Positions 53,917 through 64,000 of a stretch of 64,000 bases of DNA are shown in pieces. Position 1 is the stretch's first letter. Every line of letters starts with the position of its first letter. The position numbers and the translations under genes are program-made. The stretch lies in the NCBI GenBank assembly GCA_010094045.1, contig ML986629.1, positions 1 to 64,000 of the forward strand. The letters are read 5' to 3'. The stretch comes from Lojkania enalia. Its lineage: Eukaryota > Ascomycota > Dothideomycetes > Pleosporales. The notes below the pieces were generated by a model. That model was not told the origin of the DNA and did no database searches. It was given only the letters and a program-made list of their open reading frames with translations.

Positions 53917-56178
53917 ATGAGGCCTGCTCCCCGCCTGGTGACCAAGCTCGTGAGGCCCGAGGCAGCACTCCTTACTCCATCCGTCCCTGTCTTCCTCTGT
54001 CCCGCACTTCTGAGAGCTCCTACATTGTCCCCTGTTCGCCGCGCAAGACAGGTCCAAGTTTCACATAGTTTCTCTACGATCGGTCGGATTCGACAGCAGG
54101 CTGCTGTTCCGGCCGACGCTACAGATTCAATCGATACCTCTCCACCAAATCTCGAGTCTTTGCCATCGGTCCCGGTTCGCCAACTTCCCCGATGCTGTCC
54201 GGGATGCGGAGCGCATTCCCAAGTCGTCGACAAGAATGAAGCTGGGTACTACAACATTGATAGGAGGCAGGTGAAAGCCTATCTCGACCTCGCTCCCGCA
54301 GCAATTGAGGGGGTGAATCGTGAATCTACGCTTTATAAAGAGGCGCTCAAACAAGCAGATCCCATGCTTCTAGAGGAGATAGGCATAGACCCTCGCACGC
54401 TCGACGCCTCCAACCCCGATGAGAGTATGGCGGAGCCAGAGACTCCAATATGTGACCGCTGCCATAATCTCATCCACCATCGTGTTGGAACGCCTATCTA
54501 CCACCCTTCTGTGGACGCCATTCAGCAAACCATTGCTGAGTCGCCCCATCGGCGCAATCACATCTACCATGTCCTCGATGCAGCTGATTTCCCGCTCTCG
54601 ATCATTCCGAATCTTCAGTCGAGGCTTCGTCTGCCGACGCTGCGAACACAGAACCGCAGGGCCAGGCACAAGGGTTGGATTTCCGGTAATCGAATTGCTG
54701 AAGTCAGCTTCATCATCACAAGAGCCGACTTGCTCGCGCCTCTGAAGGAGCAAGTTGACAACTTGATGCCATATATGCAGAACGTCCTTCGAGATGCCTT
54801 GGGTCGTGCAAATAGAAATGCGAGGTTGGGAAATGTGTATCTTGTTAGCGCAAAGCGGGGCTGGTGGACCAAGAAAGTCAAAGAAGACATCTGGGACAGG
54901 GGCGGAGCGGGATGGATGGTTGGGAAGGTCAACGTCGGAAAGTCCAACCTATTCGAGGTTGTGTTTCCCAAGGGGCGAGGCCCGGGATATGAAGCTATGG
55001 AAAATGTCAAAAAAGTTCGAGACGCAGAAGAGCGAGAAGCCATGATGAACAATGCCAAAACTATAGAGGACCTTATCAGAGTTCAAGAGCAATTGGCACG
55101 GGAAGACGCTGAAACCGAGCGCGCAAGGCAAGAGCCCTCGAAAACCGTCCCTCAGCCCGAAGATCAGCAACCTGGAGAAGAAGAAGATTACGATCCTGAC
55201 TCACTCCTCCCACCTTCTCAGCCGTACGTGGCTTACCCCGTCCTTCCCATCACTTCTTCCCTTCCAGGAACCACTGCATCCCCGATTCGTATCCCTTTTG
55301 GCGGCAACCGTGGCGAGCTGATCGATCTCCCCGGCCTCGCTCGCACTAACCCCGATATAACCACCTTCGTCAAGCCAGCTGAACATGACCAACTCGTTAT
55401 GAAATCCCGTGTCACAGCCCACCGCCACGTCCTTAAACCGACTCAATCCCTTGTCCTCGGCGGCGGCCTCATTCGCATCACTCCTGTAACCCCAGACCTC
55501 GTCTTCCTTGTCCATCCCTTTGTGCCCCTAACACCCCACATTACTCACACTGAAAAGGCCATGGGTCTGCAAACCCAGACTCGAGAATCGGGCGTCCATT
55601 CAGTTCTTGTGGATGGTGTTGGACACAAGATGAAGTCAGCCGGTATATTCAAGCTGAAATGGGATGCGACCAAGAAACTTGCCGGTCCGTTGACTAGCTC
55701 CATGGCTGGCAAAATGAAGCCCGAGAACCTGCCTTTCAAGATCTGGAGCGCTGACATTCTGATTGAGGGTGTCGGGTGGGTCGAAGTCAGTTGCCAGGCC
55801 AGGAAGCCCCGCGGCTGGAGACCGATTGGGATGAATAAGAAGGACCCAAACCACGCGAAGATTGACAAGGAGAGGAAGATGGAGGAGTTGACGAGGGAGA
55901 GGGAGAGGGAGAGGGAGAGGAAAAGGATGGAAGGCGGCCCTTTAGATCGCGCGGGGTTGAATATGAGTGAGAAGGAATCCATTTTCGAGGACGAGATGGA
56001 AGCCGTGCCCGAAATCGAAGTGTTTAGTCCTCTAGGCAAGTACATTGGTATCAGGCAGCCCATGTGTGGGAGCGTGCTTGGTGGCCCGAGATATGTACCC
56101 AGTCGCGAGAGGAAAGCACGGCCGAGGAGGAGTATGGTGGCAGTTAAGAGGCAGCGGAGACCGCAGGCTGCTTCCTAG
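53917..56178 (+). CDS. GEP3: Gep3-like mitochondrial circularly permuted GTPase
   Basis: A YqeH/NOA1-type GTPase of the mitochondrion, the fungal Gep3 group (genetic interactor of prohibitins), thought to act in small mitoribosomal subunit assembly. 753 aa from the first ATG at 53917, which begins an Arg-rich presequence (MRPAPRLVTKLVRPEAALL). Upstream codons are open but have no ATG. Zinc-finger cysteines: CCPGCGAHSQ near residue 93 and CDRCHNLIHH near 179. The permuted G motifs are: G4-like ITRADLL, then G1 GKVNVGKSNL near 337, then G3 DLPGLA near 470. This G4-before-G1 order is the mark of the family. A disordered acidic insert sits between G1 and G3, and a charged coiled coil follows near the end (EELTRERERERERKR). 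Confidence 0.9.
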   Translation: MRPAPRLVTKLVRPEAALLTPSVPVFLCPALLRAPTLSPVRRARQVQVSHSFSTIGRIRQQAAVPADATDSIDTSPPNLESLPSVPVRQLPRCCPGCGAHSQVVDKNEAGYYNIDRRQVKAYLDLAPAAIEGVNRESTLYKEALKQADPMLLEEIGIDPRTLDASNPDESMAEPETPICDRCHNLIHHRVGTPIYHPSVDAIQQTIAESPHRRNHIYHVLDAADFPLSIIPNLQSRLRLPTLRTQNRRARHKGWISGNRIAEVSFIITRADLLAPLKEQVDNLMPYMQNVLRDALGRANRNARLGNVYLVSAKRGWWTKKVKEDIWDRGGAGWMVGKVNVGKSNLFEVVFPKGRGPGYEAMENVKKVRDAEEREAMMNNAKTIEDLIRVQEQLAREDAETERARQEPSKTVPQPEDQQPGEEEDYDPDSLLPPSQPYVAYPVLPITSSLPGTTASPIRIPFGGNRGELIDLPGLARTNPDITTFVKPAEHDQLVMKSRVTAHRHVLKPTQSLVLGGGLIRITPVTPDLVFLVHPFVPLTPHITHTEKAMGLQTQTRESGVHSVLVDGVGHKMKSAGIFKLKWDATKKLAGPLTSSMAGKMKPENLPFKIWSADILIEGVGWVEVSCQARKPRGWRPIGMNKKDPNHAKIDKERKMEELTRERERERERKRMEGGPLDRAGLNMSEKESIFEDEMEAVPEIEVFSPLGKYIGIRQPMCGSVLGGPRYVPSRERKARPRRSMVAVKRQRRPQAAS
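55893..55920 (+). repeat. (GAGGGA)n coding repeat
   Basis: Tandem GAGGGA units inside the GEP3-like gene, translated as alternating Arg-Glu. This is a likely length-variable coiled-coil tract. Confidence 0.85.
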
Positions 56179-56755
56179 CTCGTACCTTCAGTTTCGATGG
56201 AGTCTTGTAAAAAAGAGTGTATAAAAATTGAAGTATTTTTATGATACTATAGAAAAGCATTGAGCAGGTGTTCATTAAGTAAATAGTCGACTCTACAGAA
56301 TATATGGCTGTATGATACTGCAATCTTTCACAGTAACTTTTATGGTAACACTGCAACAGAATATAGGACATTTACAATTAAGTAATAGCATGATATTGTA
56401 CGCTGCCCATATGCTCCCCTGTCTAGCACACCCCAAGCTATGAATAATCGGGCCAAATTCGAAAACGGGGGTGAAAAACAGCGATGCCATCAATAAGCCA
56501 CTACCCTCCTTATTCGAAAGAGCCTCATCCGTTGACAAAAAATTCATGCAGGCGCGCTGTGCCTCCGAAACACCAAACGCCTGTCCAAAGGTATTGCGTC
56601 ACGCCTACTTCTCTTCTGTGTCCAACTCGTTTGTTCAGCCAGTCGCGTCGTTGGCGAGGCTGCCTGCTCGTATGTTCCATGAGCGAGTGTATTAAAATGA
56701 CACTCTACCTCGTGTGGGCAATCCTGCGGTGGATATGATGGGTGGTTGGACGAGC

Positions 56756-57866
56756 TTAATCGCTATCCTTACCCTCCAGTTTAGTGAGGAATGGCTCCAT
56801 ATCCTGCGCACATCTCCACTGACCCTTGTCGCAGCCATAGAAAGTAGCGACAAAGTCCCCTTCCTTATACTCTCCGTTCTTAGAATTCGCAGGACCGGAC
56901 ACGTAGGAGTTTATGATGTTCTGCGGGATCATGGCGAGTTTGGCAAGGATCGTGCCATGCCACCTATTGGTTGTCAGTCTTTGACTTCAGTCCTCTGAAT
57001 AGACTGTTGTGGGCTTGAACTGGACGTACTGTACAATGTGCTCGAGCGCATGCGCCTCTGCTTTCTGGAAATTGTAACTCCGGTATATGGGATCGAACCA
57101 GGCATCCAAAAAGTACTTTGCCCACTCACCCTGCTTGACGAAGAAGCTATTCTGAGACAGCCCATCTTTGTCCTGAGTGACGATGAAGTCTATCCTTTCG
57201 CCCTTTAGGTTTCCGAAGGTCTTGATGATGCTATCTGGTGGTACAACGGGCTCGTTGACGATCATGAGCTTCTCTAGGTGCGAAGGGGAGAGCACGTGCG
57301 GCTGGAGGGATATGGAGGGATCTACAATTAGTGCGGTCTGGTCGAGGTACCAGAAAAATTGCGTGCTGGGATTGAGAGCCATGGCATGGCGCATGGCGGG
57401 CACTTTGGCCCAGGTGTTGGGGGCGCCGCGGAGGGGGTAGTCGTCATTTAGGGGGAAGAAGGTTGCGTATCCTATACAACCGACGCATTAAGTATTTCGA
57501 GGTGCTGATAAGGAGGGAAGACAGATACGGAGCTTGAGAATACTAACCATGCCTCTTCGCATAATCCTCCCGATTCTTCATTATTCTCTGTGTCCATGCC
57601 TTATCCGCCCGTGGGTCGATAACTGTAACAATCACAACAGGCGCTCCCGACCCAACAATCGTCTGCAGTTTCACTCCGCTACTGCTACCGCTAGACCGCC
57701 CGAATAACCAATATAGCACAAAGAAGCCAACGACGACGGCAATAACAAGCCGTAGTCTGTCCCGCAAGATATTCCGCAGTGCAGGGGGAATTCCTATAGA
57801 TCTTGAGCTCCGCACTGCATACGGAGGCGGCCGCGACGTCTTACGAGGCGGCATCGCGAAGTGCAT
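56756..57866 (-). CDS. GT34 alpha-mannosyltransferase (Mnn10/Mnn11 type)
   Basis: A Golgi type II membrane glycosyltransferase of family GT34, like the Mnn10 and Mnn11 subunits of mannan polymerase II that extend the alpha-1,6-mannose backbone of N-glycans from GDP-mannose. Exons: 57866-57548, 57471-57030 and 56963-56756. Introns of 76 nt (GTTAGT...ATAG) and 66 nt (GTACGT...AATAG). The product is 322 aa. A cytosolic basic tail precedes one membrane helix (LRLVIAVVVGFFVLYWLFG, residues ~40-58). The lumenal domain opens with VVIVTVIDPRADK. Family motifs are YATFFPLNDDYPLRGAPNTW, WYLDQTALIVDP (residues 147-158), QNSFFVKQGEWAKYFLDAWF and HGTILAKLAMIPQNIINSY. The motif at 150-152 reads Asp-Gln-Thr where a D-x-D metal site might be expected. 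It is divergent from PMI. Confidence 0.9.
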
Positions 57867-58846
57867 GGTCGAGGCGGAGGAGCCCAGGGAGGCCAGATGG
57901 TAGGACAGGGAACAACCAGTAAACGAAAGATGGTAGTTGGAAAGGTTAGGTGTTGCGCAAACGTCTTTACGAAATCATAGTGGTAAGCGTGTGCTGGGGC
58001 GAGTCCCGGGAGGTGGTCTCAAGGGCAACGAGGCGTGAGGAGGCCCAAGTTGAATGCGAACATGTGGTGGGAAATAAGGGACAAAATTACACGCGATAGT
58101 CCCCGGTGATAATGTCCTTGGCGCCTCAGTGGCCCCTGCGCATCGTGGCCGAAACGGTGAGAACTGCACCCTTAACCCTTGCGTGCACCCGGCCGACACC
58201 TCCCATCATTCGTCCTTTATGGCGCAAGCGCTGTTGGGTTTCTTCTTACAAGTATTTATGTACCCTCCCTCCAGGTAATCGTGAAGCTCAATCACGCAAG
58301 CTTGTTATGCTATCGCGCCGAGTTCCAGCCTCTACACAGGAGGCTGTCCCGGCGCTCTACTCCTCGATCCCATGGGCCCTGAGAACACCATGAGAACAGG
58401 GTGTCATCTTCCTTTGGCTGGAGGCCGGTGGGAGTGCACATCTGAGGCAATGGGTGCGCCCAGCGGATCTAGTTGCTGACTTGGATTTCGTCAGCGAACC
58501 ACCAGGCAAGCTAAGACATCGTGCCAAGACAACCCCGATACTTCTGGGAATTGGAGCGCCAAATACAATACTATTCACGACTATCATCGGCCTAGATCGA
58601 GCGAAGGGTATATCCTGGCGAGGAAAGGCCTACATTACGAACGATAGGCGTGGCAATGTTTTTGCTCGGATCGGGATGGAGCCTTTCCTAATGCTCTATG
58701 ACGTTGCCATCCGGTCACAGTGATATGCGAATTCTAGAAAGAAATGTTTGGCAAATGTTCGAGCGAACACTTCCTATTTTTACACTTTGCTATAATCTCT
58801 ATTCGTAGTTTTCAACGTCTCAGTTGATCGAATTTCTATCAACACA
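57867..58846. promoter_or_regulatory. Divergent promoter of GT34 and PMI genes
   Basis: A 980-bp gap between two start codons on opposite strands. The sequence has no supported gene. The right part (58700-58846) has T/A-rich stretches suited to a PMI core promoter. Both genes belong to mannose use, so shared regulation is possible but is inferred from position only. Confidence 0.45.
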
Positions 58847-60172
58847 ATGGCCGAGAAGGTCATGCAGCTCAAGTGTTACTGCAATCAGTACCCATGGGGA
58901 AAGCAGGGCTCAAATTCACTTTCTGCAAGATTATGTTCAAACACTCCAGGAACGGATTTCAAGATTGATGAAAATACCCCGTACTCTGAAATGCGAGTTT
59001 ATTAATATTCCCGGCACGAATACGCAATTAACAAATCCGGCAGGTGGATGGGAACATATCCTGAGCTCCCTTCATACGTCTTGGAAACCGGCGAAGACCT
59101 CCAAGACGTACTGGATAAGCATGCACCCGTACTTATCGGCAAGAATGTGATCGACAGGTTCAACCACACCAAGATTCCCTACCTCCCCAAGGTCCTCTCA
59201 ATAGCCAAAGCCCTGCCGCTCCAATTGCACCCGGTACAGAACGCCGTCCTACTCCTCGCACATTCAAATATTCACATTGCATAGAATAAGACACTTGCCT
59301 CCGAACTTCATTCCCGCAGCCCTTCCGACTACACAGACCCCAACCACAAGCCCGAAATCGCAGTTGCCCTTTCCGACTTCGAGGCCTTCTGTGGCTTCAA
59401 AAGCCTCGAGGACCTCAAGCGCCTCTTGCAACTTCCACCACTCCAACCCTTCTTGCCCACAGTCAAGAAACCCATCTTCGACGACCAGACTCTCAAGCAT
59501 GTAGTCAAAAGTATGCTTGTGGCATCCGCTGAAGCAATCGCCAGAACAAACGATGCGTTGATGGCGCTACCAAGAGAAGATTTCGGAAAGGATGGTTATA
59601 TCCAAGACATGATCCCTAGGTTAAGCGAGCAATATGACAAAACCGACAACGGGACCGTCATTGCGCTCATCACAATGAACTATCTCCGGCTCAAGGCCGG
59701 GGATGCTATATACATACCAGCAGACGGCATCCACGCCTACCTCTCTGGCGATATAATCGAATGCATGGCTCGCTCGAACAACGTCCTAAATACGGGTTTC
59801 TGTCCGCGTGCGGACCGCGACTCTGTGGACCTTTTCTCCTCAACACTCACGTTCACTCCGCATGATGCTGAAGAATGTATTCTACCCTCTGAACCATTTA
59901 AAAGGGCGAAGAACGGAAAGACGACGCTTTATGCGCCACCATTGACTGAGTTCAGTATGTTGGCTATTGACCTAGGCCAGGAGGAGAATGAGACGGTAGA
60001 GAAGTTGGGTGGGCCGAGCATCTTTATTGTCACCAAGGGTGAGGGTACGCTTAAAGTAGACGGAAAGGAACATAAATTAAGCGAGGGATATATCTTCTTC
60101 GTAGGCGTAGATACCAAGATGGAGTTTAGGAGCGAGAATGGGTTGCAGATATTTTTGGCTTTTGTGGAGTAG
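58847..60172 (+). CDS. Mannose-6-phosphate isomerase, class I
   Basis: A zinc enzyme that interconverts fructose-6-phosphate and mannose-6-phosphate, the entry to GDP-mannose for glycoproteins and the cell wall. Exons: 58847-58992, 59044-59233 and 59285-60172, giving 407 aa. Zinc ligands: Q109 and H111 in LPLQLHP and E136 in PNHKPE. A second class I block is AIYIPADGIHAYLSGDIIEC. The start reads VMQLKCYCNQYPWGKQGSNS and the first junction gives PYSEMWMGTYPELPSYV, conserved in the family. Intron 1 (58993-59043, 51 nt) begins GCGAGT, so it is a GC-AG intron; intron 2 is a normal GTACAG...ATAG. It faces away from the GT34 gene and runs toward the unknown gene at 60365. Confidence 0.92.
58993..59043 (+). 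other. Non-canonical GC-AG intron of PMI
   Basis: Donor GCGAGT, branch-like TTAAC 14 nt before the acceptor GGCAG. No GT donor nearby joins the two conserved exons in frame. Read through, the frame would stop at once (TAA at 59002-59004). Confidence 0.75.
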
Positions 60173-60364
60173 AGCATGTAGAGTTGCTGGTGTAAAGGAA
60201 TGAAAATGCACAGTAGCTGGAATAGGGAGGGGGGCTGCTAGAGTCACGAAGCTGATAAAAAAGTATTAAGAAGTACATAGATTATAGTCCTGATTGATGG
60301 ATTTGACCACTTCTTCCATAGGTATCAGTATGCATGCTCCACGACACTTGATGATGTTTGCGTT

Positions 60365-61553
60365 TTATTCCCCACGTTCCAACTTCCCTATCTCCCCTCT
60401 CGTCCTCTCAATTTCACCCTTTAAATAGGTCGCCCTCTTTGCAATATCCCGCATCGCCCTCTCTCCGGCTCTATCATACAACTCCAATGCTTTCTTCGCT
60501 AGCGCTGCTCTATTCTTTAATGCAACCTCTGTCGAGCCCTGTGATGCTCTGTAGTTGCCCAATGCATTCACAAATTCATTCGGCGGTGGGTGGGTCAGGG
60601 TGTGTATCCTATTAAGTCATGTCAAAATCATCCCAGGACTAAACAGATGCAGGGCATAAGAAATGCGTACCGTGCCTGGAGCCCAAGAGCCGTAGATCTA
60701 GCATGCAGATGCTCAGCCTTCGCCTTCGTAGCCCTCGCAAGACTCCCGTGCATCGTCTGCTCTAGGATCTTGATCGACGACTCTAGCATCTGCCTGTGCA
60801 TACTTAGAACTGTATACGCCGTGTTCGCTAATTCAACTCTCTCGGTCGCCAGCTCAGCAGGAAGTTCAGTCAGCGCTTTCTCCTGGATCTCTGCTACCTT
60901 TGTGGGTAGGAGGGAGATGGCTGGCGGATTAAGCGGGTCCACAATTCGGCAAAGATGAGAAGCGATGGTGGCGAGTTGCTCTGATATCAGCTCAGAAATG
61001 ATGGAGATATGGTCGAGGAAGATTTCAACGTCGCCGGATAGAATTTCTCGGTCATCGTCGGAGACCCGGCCGCTTAGCTGGGCTGTTAAGATCTCGATTA
61101 CCGAGTGTAGCTCCGGTGGGAGCTCGGCGGCTTTGAAAGGGAGGTCGGAGAGAGTGTCAATTAGGATTTGTGTTGAGGTGAGAGATTTCCGGACGGTGGT
61201 TAGATTCTAGGATTATTTAGATTTGAGAAGATGTGGTGTCCTTGGGTGATATGGAGATATAGGAAATGTTCACATGATTGAGAGCAACTGATCGTTAACT
61301 TGAAAGATTGTGGAGGGCGGTTATGAACTTGATATAGCGGCCCGACTCAAAAGAAAGCAAATAGAACCAATGATGAAGGAAAGAGGTGTAAGCGAAAATT
61401 CATGCATACTCGCCGTATTTCCTCGTGTATCCGCTGTTTCTTGGTTTCCCGTGTGGAGCCATCCGGATTTAATTTTCTCACGCAGAGATCTTTATAAAGG
61501 GCCGCAAAATTGGGATTCCTTTCAAGTATTCCCGGATTCACTGGTGGTAGCAT
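60365..61553 (-). CDS. Unrecognised fungal coiled-coil protein
   Basis: I cannot name this protein. Exons: 61553-61410, 61206-60671 and 60608-60365. Introns of 203 nt (GTATGC...CCTAG) and 62 nt (GTACGC...AATAG). The product is 307 aa. The N-terminus has NPNFAALYKDLCVRKLNPDG, which looks like a conserved block, and the body is nearly all helical (ILIDTLSDLPFKAAELPPEL, ILEQTMHGSLARATKAKAEH). The end is a charged coiled coil (RATYLKGEIERTRGEIGKLE). There is no signal peptide, membrane helix or catalytic motif. A structural role, such as in a spindle, kinetochore or vesicle complex, would fit the fold, but this is a guess. The first intron is long for this genome, so an extra small exon cannot be excluded. 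It converges on PMI with 192 bp between stops. Confidence 0.7.
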
Positions 61554-61923
61554 TCTAATACTTGTAGCTCGAATCTTGTCGGCATTCGGAGTTGAGCAGT
61601 TAGACTGTTAGCGTTGCGGTTTGCTTGTTTTGGGGCCGGGTATAATCACTAGATCGAATAGGGTTAGTAGATCTTGGCCTTTGCACACTACCCAACACGC
61701 CTGGGTTCATCCATGTTTAATTTAAGATGACTCCGCCTGCAGTTCTCCCTAAGTTGTCAAGTCGGGTGCATTAATATAAGGCCTTGTTTCATGTAGTATA
61801 CTTATCATTCCGTTCCAAAAATATTAACGCAAAGAGATGTTCTCAACCGGCTTTATCAGTTTATAGTTGGTTCTATTTGAAGGTCTTCAAGCTACAATTG
61901 TCTTCAACACGGAATAATATCCT
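61554..61923. other. Short intergenic, no gene
   Basis: About 370 bp between the start of the coiled-coil gene and the stop of the SDR gene; it must contain the promoter of the first and the 3'UTR of the second. Nothing else seen. Confidence 0.5.
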
Positions 61924-62847
61924 TTATACCCACTCTTTGGTTCCTTTATGAGACAAATAAGCTCCTGTGTTCTCGATCGAGAGATTGTTGATAACCTTCA
62001 GCTGCTTTTCGACACTCTCCTCCGGTAGCATGGGTCCTTTGAAGTCTGGTGCTATGTTCCTGAACAATTGCTTCAGGAAATCATATTGGGCAATCAGCTC
62101 AGGCGTCACTACGGTACATTCATTAGATTTTGGACCAGAGCAATATTCGGGAAAAATCACTTACTAGCCTCATAGGACTCGACTTGAGTCAAAACCATTC
62201 CCGGGCACAATGACAGGAAACTTATACCTTCATTCTTGAATGAAACGGCATATTTTGCGACAAGTATATTGACGGCCGCCTTGGACATGGAGTACGGTAC
62301 GCTCACATCTACACCCGCTTCGAGAATTGTGTCAATATCGCCCATGGCTGAAGAGATGACAATAACCTTCTTGACTATCGATTTCTTGACAAGAGGTAGG
62401 AATGCATTTATAGCAAAGAGTACCCCTGCAACGTTTGTGTGCATTGAACGGTCCAATTGCTCCATGAAGTATTCCTCCTTGCCGAGGAAGTCGTAAGGCT
62501 TGAAGGCAGCCAAGTGATCATTTAAGTAGGCTCCATTGACAATCAAATAGTCGGCAGCGCCGCCAGTTATTTTGGACGTCTGTCCGGCAGCAGCATGGAG
62601 CGAACTAGGACTATCTAGATCAGCCTCAATGATGTGGACATTGGTCAGTTTATCTGCTGTAACTTTGGCCTGGATCGGGCCGACATTGCGAGCTGTCCCA
62701 ATGATTATGTTAGAAGGATCTCGAGATAGCGTTTTTAGGAATTGATACTGCTACTGTTAGTGGTTGCCGGTTTCCTTGGTTCAAAGGAGAGGACATAAGT
62801 CTTACACCAATGCCTCGTGAGGCGCCAATAATGACATAGGAAGGCAT
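61924..62847 (-). CDS. Short-chain dehydrogenase/reductase
   Basis: A classical-type SDR oxidoreductase, soluble, likely NADP(H)-dependent, substrate unknown. Exons: 62847-62806, 62747-62165 and 62108-61924. Introns of 58 nt (GTAAGA, branch CTAAC, GCAG) and 56 nt (GTAAGT...GTAG). The product is 269 aa, the usual SDR length. The Rossmann start MPSYVIIGASRGIG has the G-x(3)-G-x-G motif. GTARN carries an Arg after strand 2, as in NADP-binding forms. The acidic residue region EADLDS follows. The catalytic set is Ser in VIVISSAMGD and Tyr-Lys in YSMSKAA; LCPGMVLTQV is the usual PG loop. No neighbouring pathway genes point to a role. Confidence 0.88.
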
Positions 62848-64000
62848 TCGGAAGATGAAAGATGTGATTTGAGGGATTCGTGAGTGCACAAGGCTTCGAA
62901 TGTCTGTTAATGCGCCAAAGACTATCTAGTTTTATGGAGTGCTCGATCCTCCTTTCGACTCACTTTTATAGCATACATAGATACAGCATCTTTACAATAC
63001 CCAAACCTTTCGGAAGTAAGATGAGCTCTAATATTCCGATTTCCCGCGGACGAAACGTGGCACAAGCCCTCGATCAGGGACGATAGTGTATAGCCAATCA
63101 ACTTCTAGATTTGCTAGCTAGCGCGCCCCACCCTCGCAGATAATTGCCAACCTAATAGTGCTTCTAAAACTCATATTAGGCTAGGTAAGCATTTAGGTCA
63201 AAGAGGTAGGTCTGAAAAATATTAAGCTCTCCAAGATGCAAGTCTTATTCGGACGAAAAATTACATGTGAGTATTTGTAATACATGGAATAGCGGAAATT
63301 CACTAGTACCGATGCTTACCAAAAAAGTTCGAGTGACCTAGAACGAAACATAGCATTGGCCATCGGACTTTCTATATCTATATCTTAATCTTCTTGAGCG
63401 CAAATGCGTTCTATAAATGATCGAACTCGAATTATGTTTGACCGTGCCCCTCTTAGGTTCTGTACTGACTAAAAGCGTGAGTATAATCGCCCTCTTATTC
63501 GTGACTAGGGGCTTGCGGTTGATTACAAGATAGGAAAGATACGCTCGCATGTATCTAATCCTTACATAATTTCAAAAGCATCATGACGACCATCATATGA
63601 TACGTTGAAATTGTTAAAAAAAAAAAAAAAAGCCTACTATCCAGCGTAGTGAAGGCAGATAAAATCCACAAAACGAAAAGAATGTACAACATCCCTTAAT
63701 TGTTAGATAATATTCGAATTTAGCGTAGAAATTTGATCACTTCGACAAATTTATATCTAATTTCTGACCGAATATCATAGTCAGCTAAGTGTAGAGGAAA
63801 GCTTACGCTCTGCAATCAATCTCGGCAGAGTCCACGAAGCTACAAAACACTCCACGTCAATTTTGTCGGCACTATATCTAAACAGAAACTGAAATTTCTA
63901 ACTATCTACATTATATCTGTATCTTAGGCTCACCAGCTTTTGCTTTTGTATAAATTCTAATTGCTCAGAACCCTTGATGGATGGAGTAAATTTGGCTGAC
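62848..64000. other. AT-rich right edge
   Basis: About 1.15 kb with no supported gene. It includes the SDR promoter, a GCTAGCTAGC palindrome near 63113-63122, and a 16-A run at 63616-63631. Overall AT content is high, similar to the island at 18-22 kb. A decayed repeat is possible, but I cannot identify one. Confidence 0.45.

Noticed and set aside
63113..63122. GCTAGCTAGC palindrome near the right edge
   Set aside because: Short and common by chance; no repeat partner or element boundary is visible.
1..64000. CRISPR arrays, rRNA and tRNA genes
   Set aside because: No regularly spaced direct repeats and no convincing A/B-box pair or rRNA segment were seen by eye. A covariance-model scan (tRNAscan-SE, Infernal) would be needed to exclude small RNAs.

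Overview
The window looks like nuclear DNA from a filamentous ascomycete (Pezizomycotina). Introns are short (mostly 48-83 nt) with GTAAGT/GTGAGT-type donors, CTAAC/CTAAT-type branch sites and TAG/CAG acceptors. Genes are monocistronic and lie on both strands. The set is typical of such fungi: HbrB-type TORC2 subunit, Prm1, an Mnn10/11-type mannosyltransferase, fungal-only unknowns, and relics of a HET-domain gene and a CYP52-like P450. A Leotiomycete is my guess, not something the sequence proves. I spliced the genes by hand by joining frames at canonical sites and checking phase, so several models differ from simple open reading frames.

Layout. 0.7-7 kb: bHLH regulator (-), TMEM135-like membrane protein (+), Mid2-like secreted/membrane protein (-). 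8-10.2 kb: a seven-exon GH5-like enzyme with a cysteine-rich tail (-). 11.1-16.1 kb: a dense housekeeping block with AP-3 sigma (-), frataxin (+), DPH3 (-) and exocyst SEC6 (+). 17.4 kb: small GPI-anchored wall protein (+). About 18-22.5 kb: an AT-rich, gene-poor island holding a decayed HET-domain gene. 22.7-33.4 kb: HbrB/TORC2 subunit (-), GON7 of KEOPS (+), VPS39 (-) and PRM1 (-). 33.4-42 kb: gene-poor, with one unrecognised two-exon gene at 37 kb and a CYP52-like pseudogene interrupted by a possible solo LTR. 42-49 kb: three mostly uncharacterised proteins on the minus strand and YPD1. 49-51.9 kb: no intact gene, but one degraded coding-like stretch. 51.9-62.8 kb: mitochondrial aspartate aminotransferase (-), GEP3 GTPase (+), GT34 mannosyltransferase (-), phosphomannose isomerase (+), a coiled-coil unknown (-) and an SDR (-). 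The last kilobase is AT-rich with no gene seen.

Many neighbours are divergent pairs sharing a short promoter: AP-3 sigma/frataxin (179 bp apart), DPH3/SEC6 (382 bp), HbrB/GON7 (428 bp), AAT/GEP3 (362 bp) and GT34/PMI (980 bp). The last pair joins the enzyme that feeds the GDP-mannose pool with a GDP-mannose-dependent Golgi transferase.

The most interesting points are a 3-nt micro-exon next to a 10-nt exon in the aminotransferase gene, an apparent GC-AG intron in phosphomannose isomerase, a possible solo LTR with a 5-bp target duplication inside the P450 relic, stop codons explained by C-to-T or G-to-A change in both relics, and several conserved-looking proteins I could not assign. I found no CRISPR array, rRNA or convincing tRNA gene.
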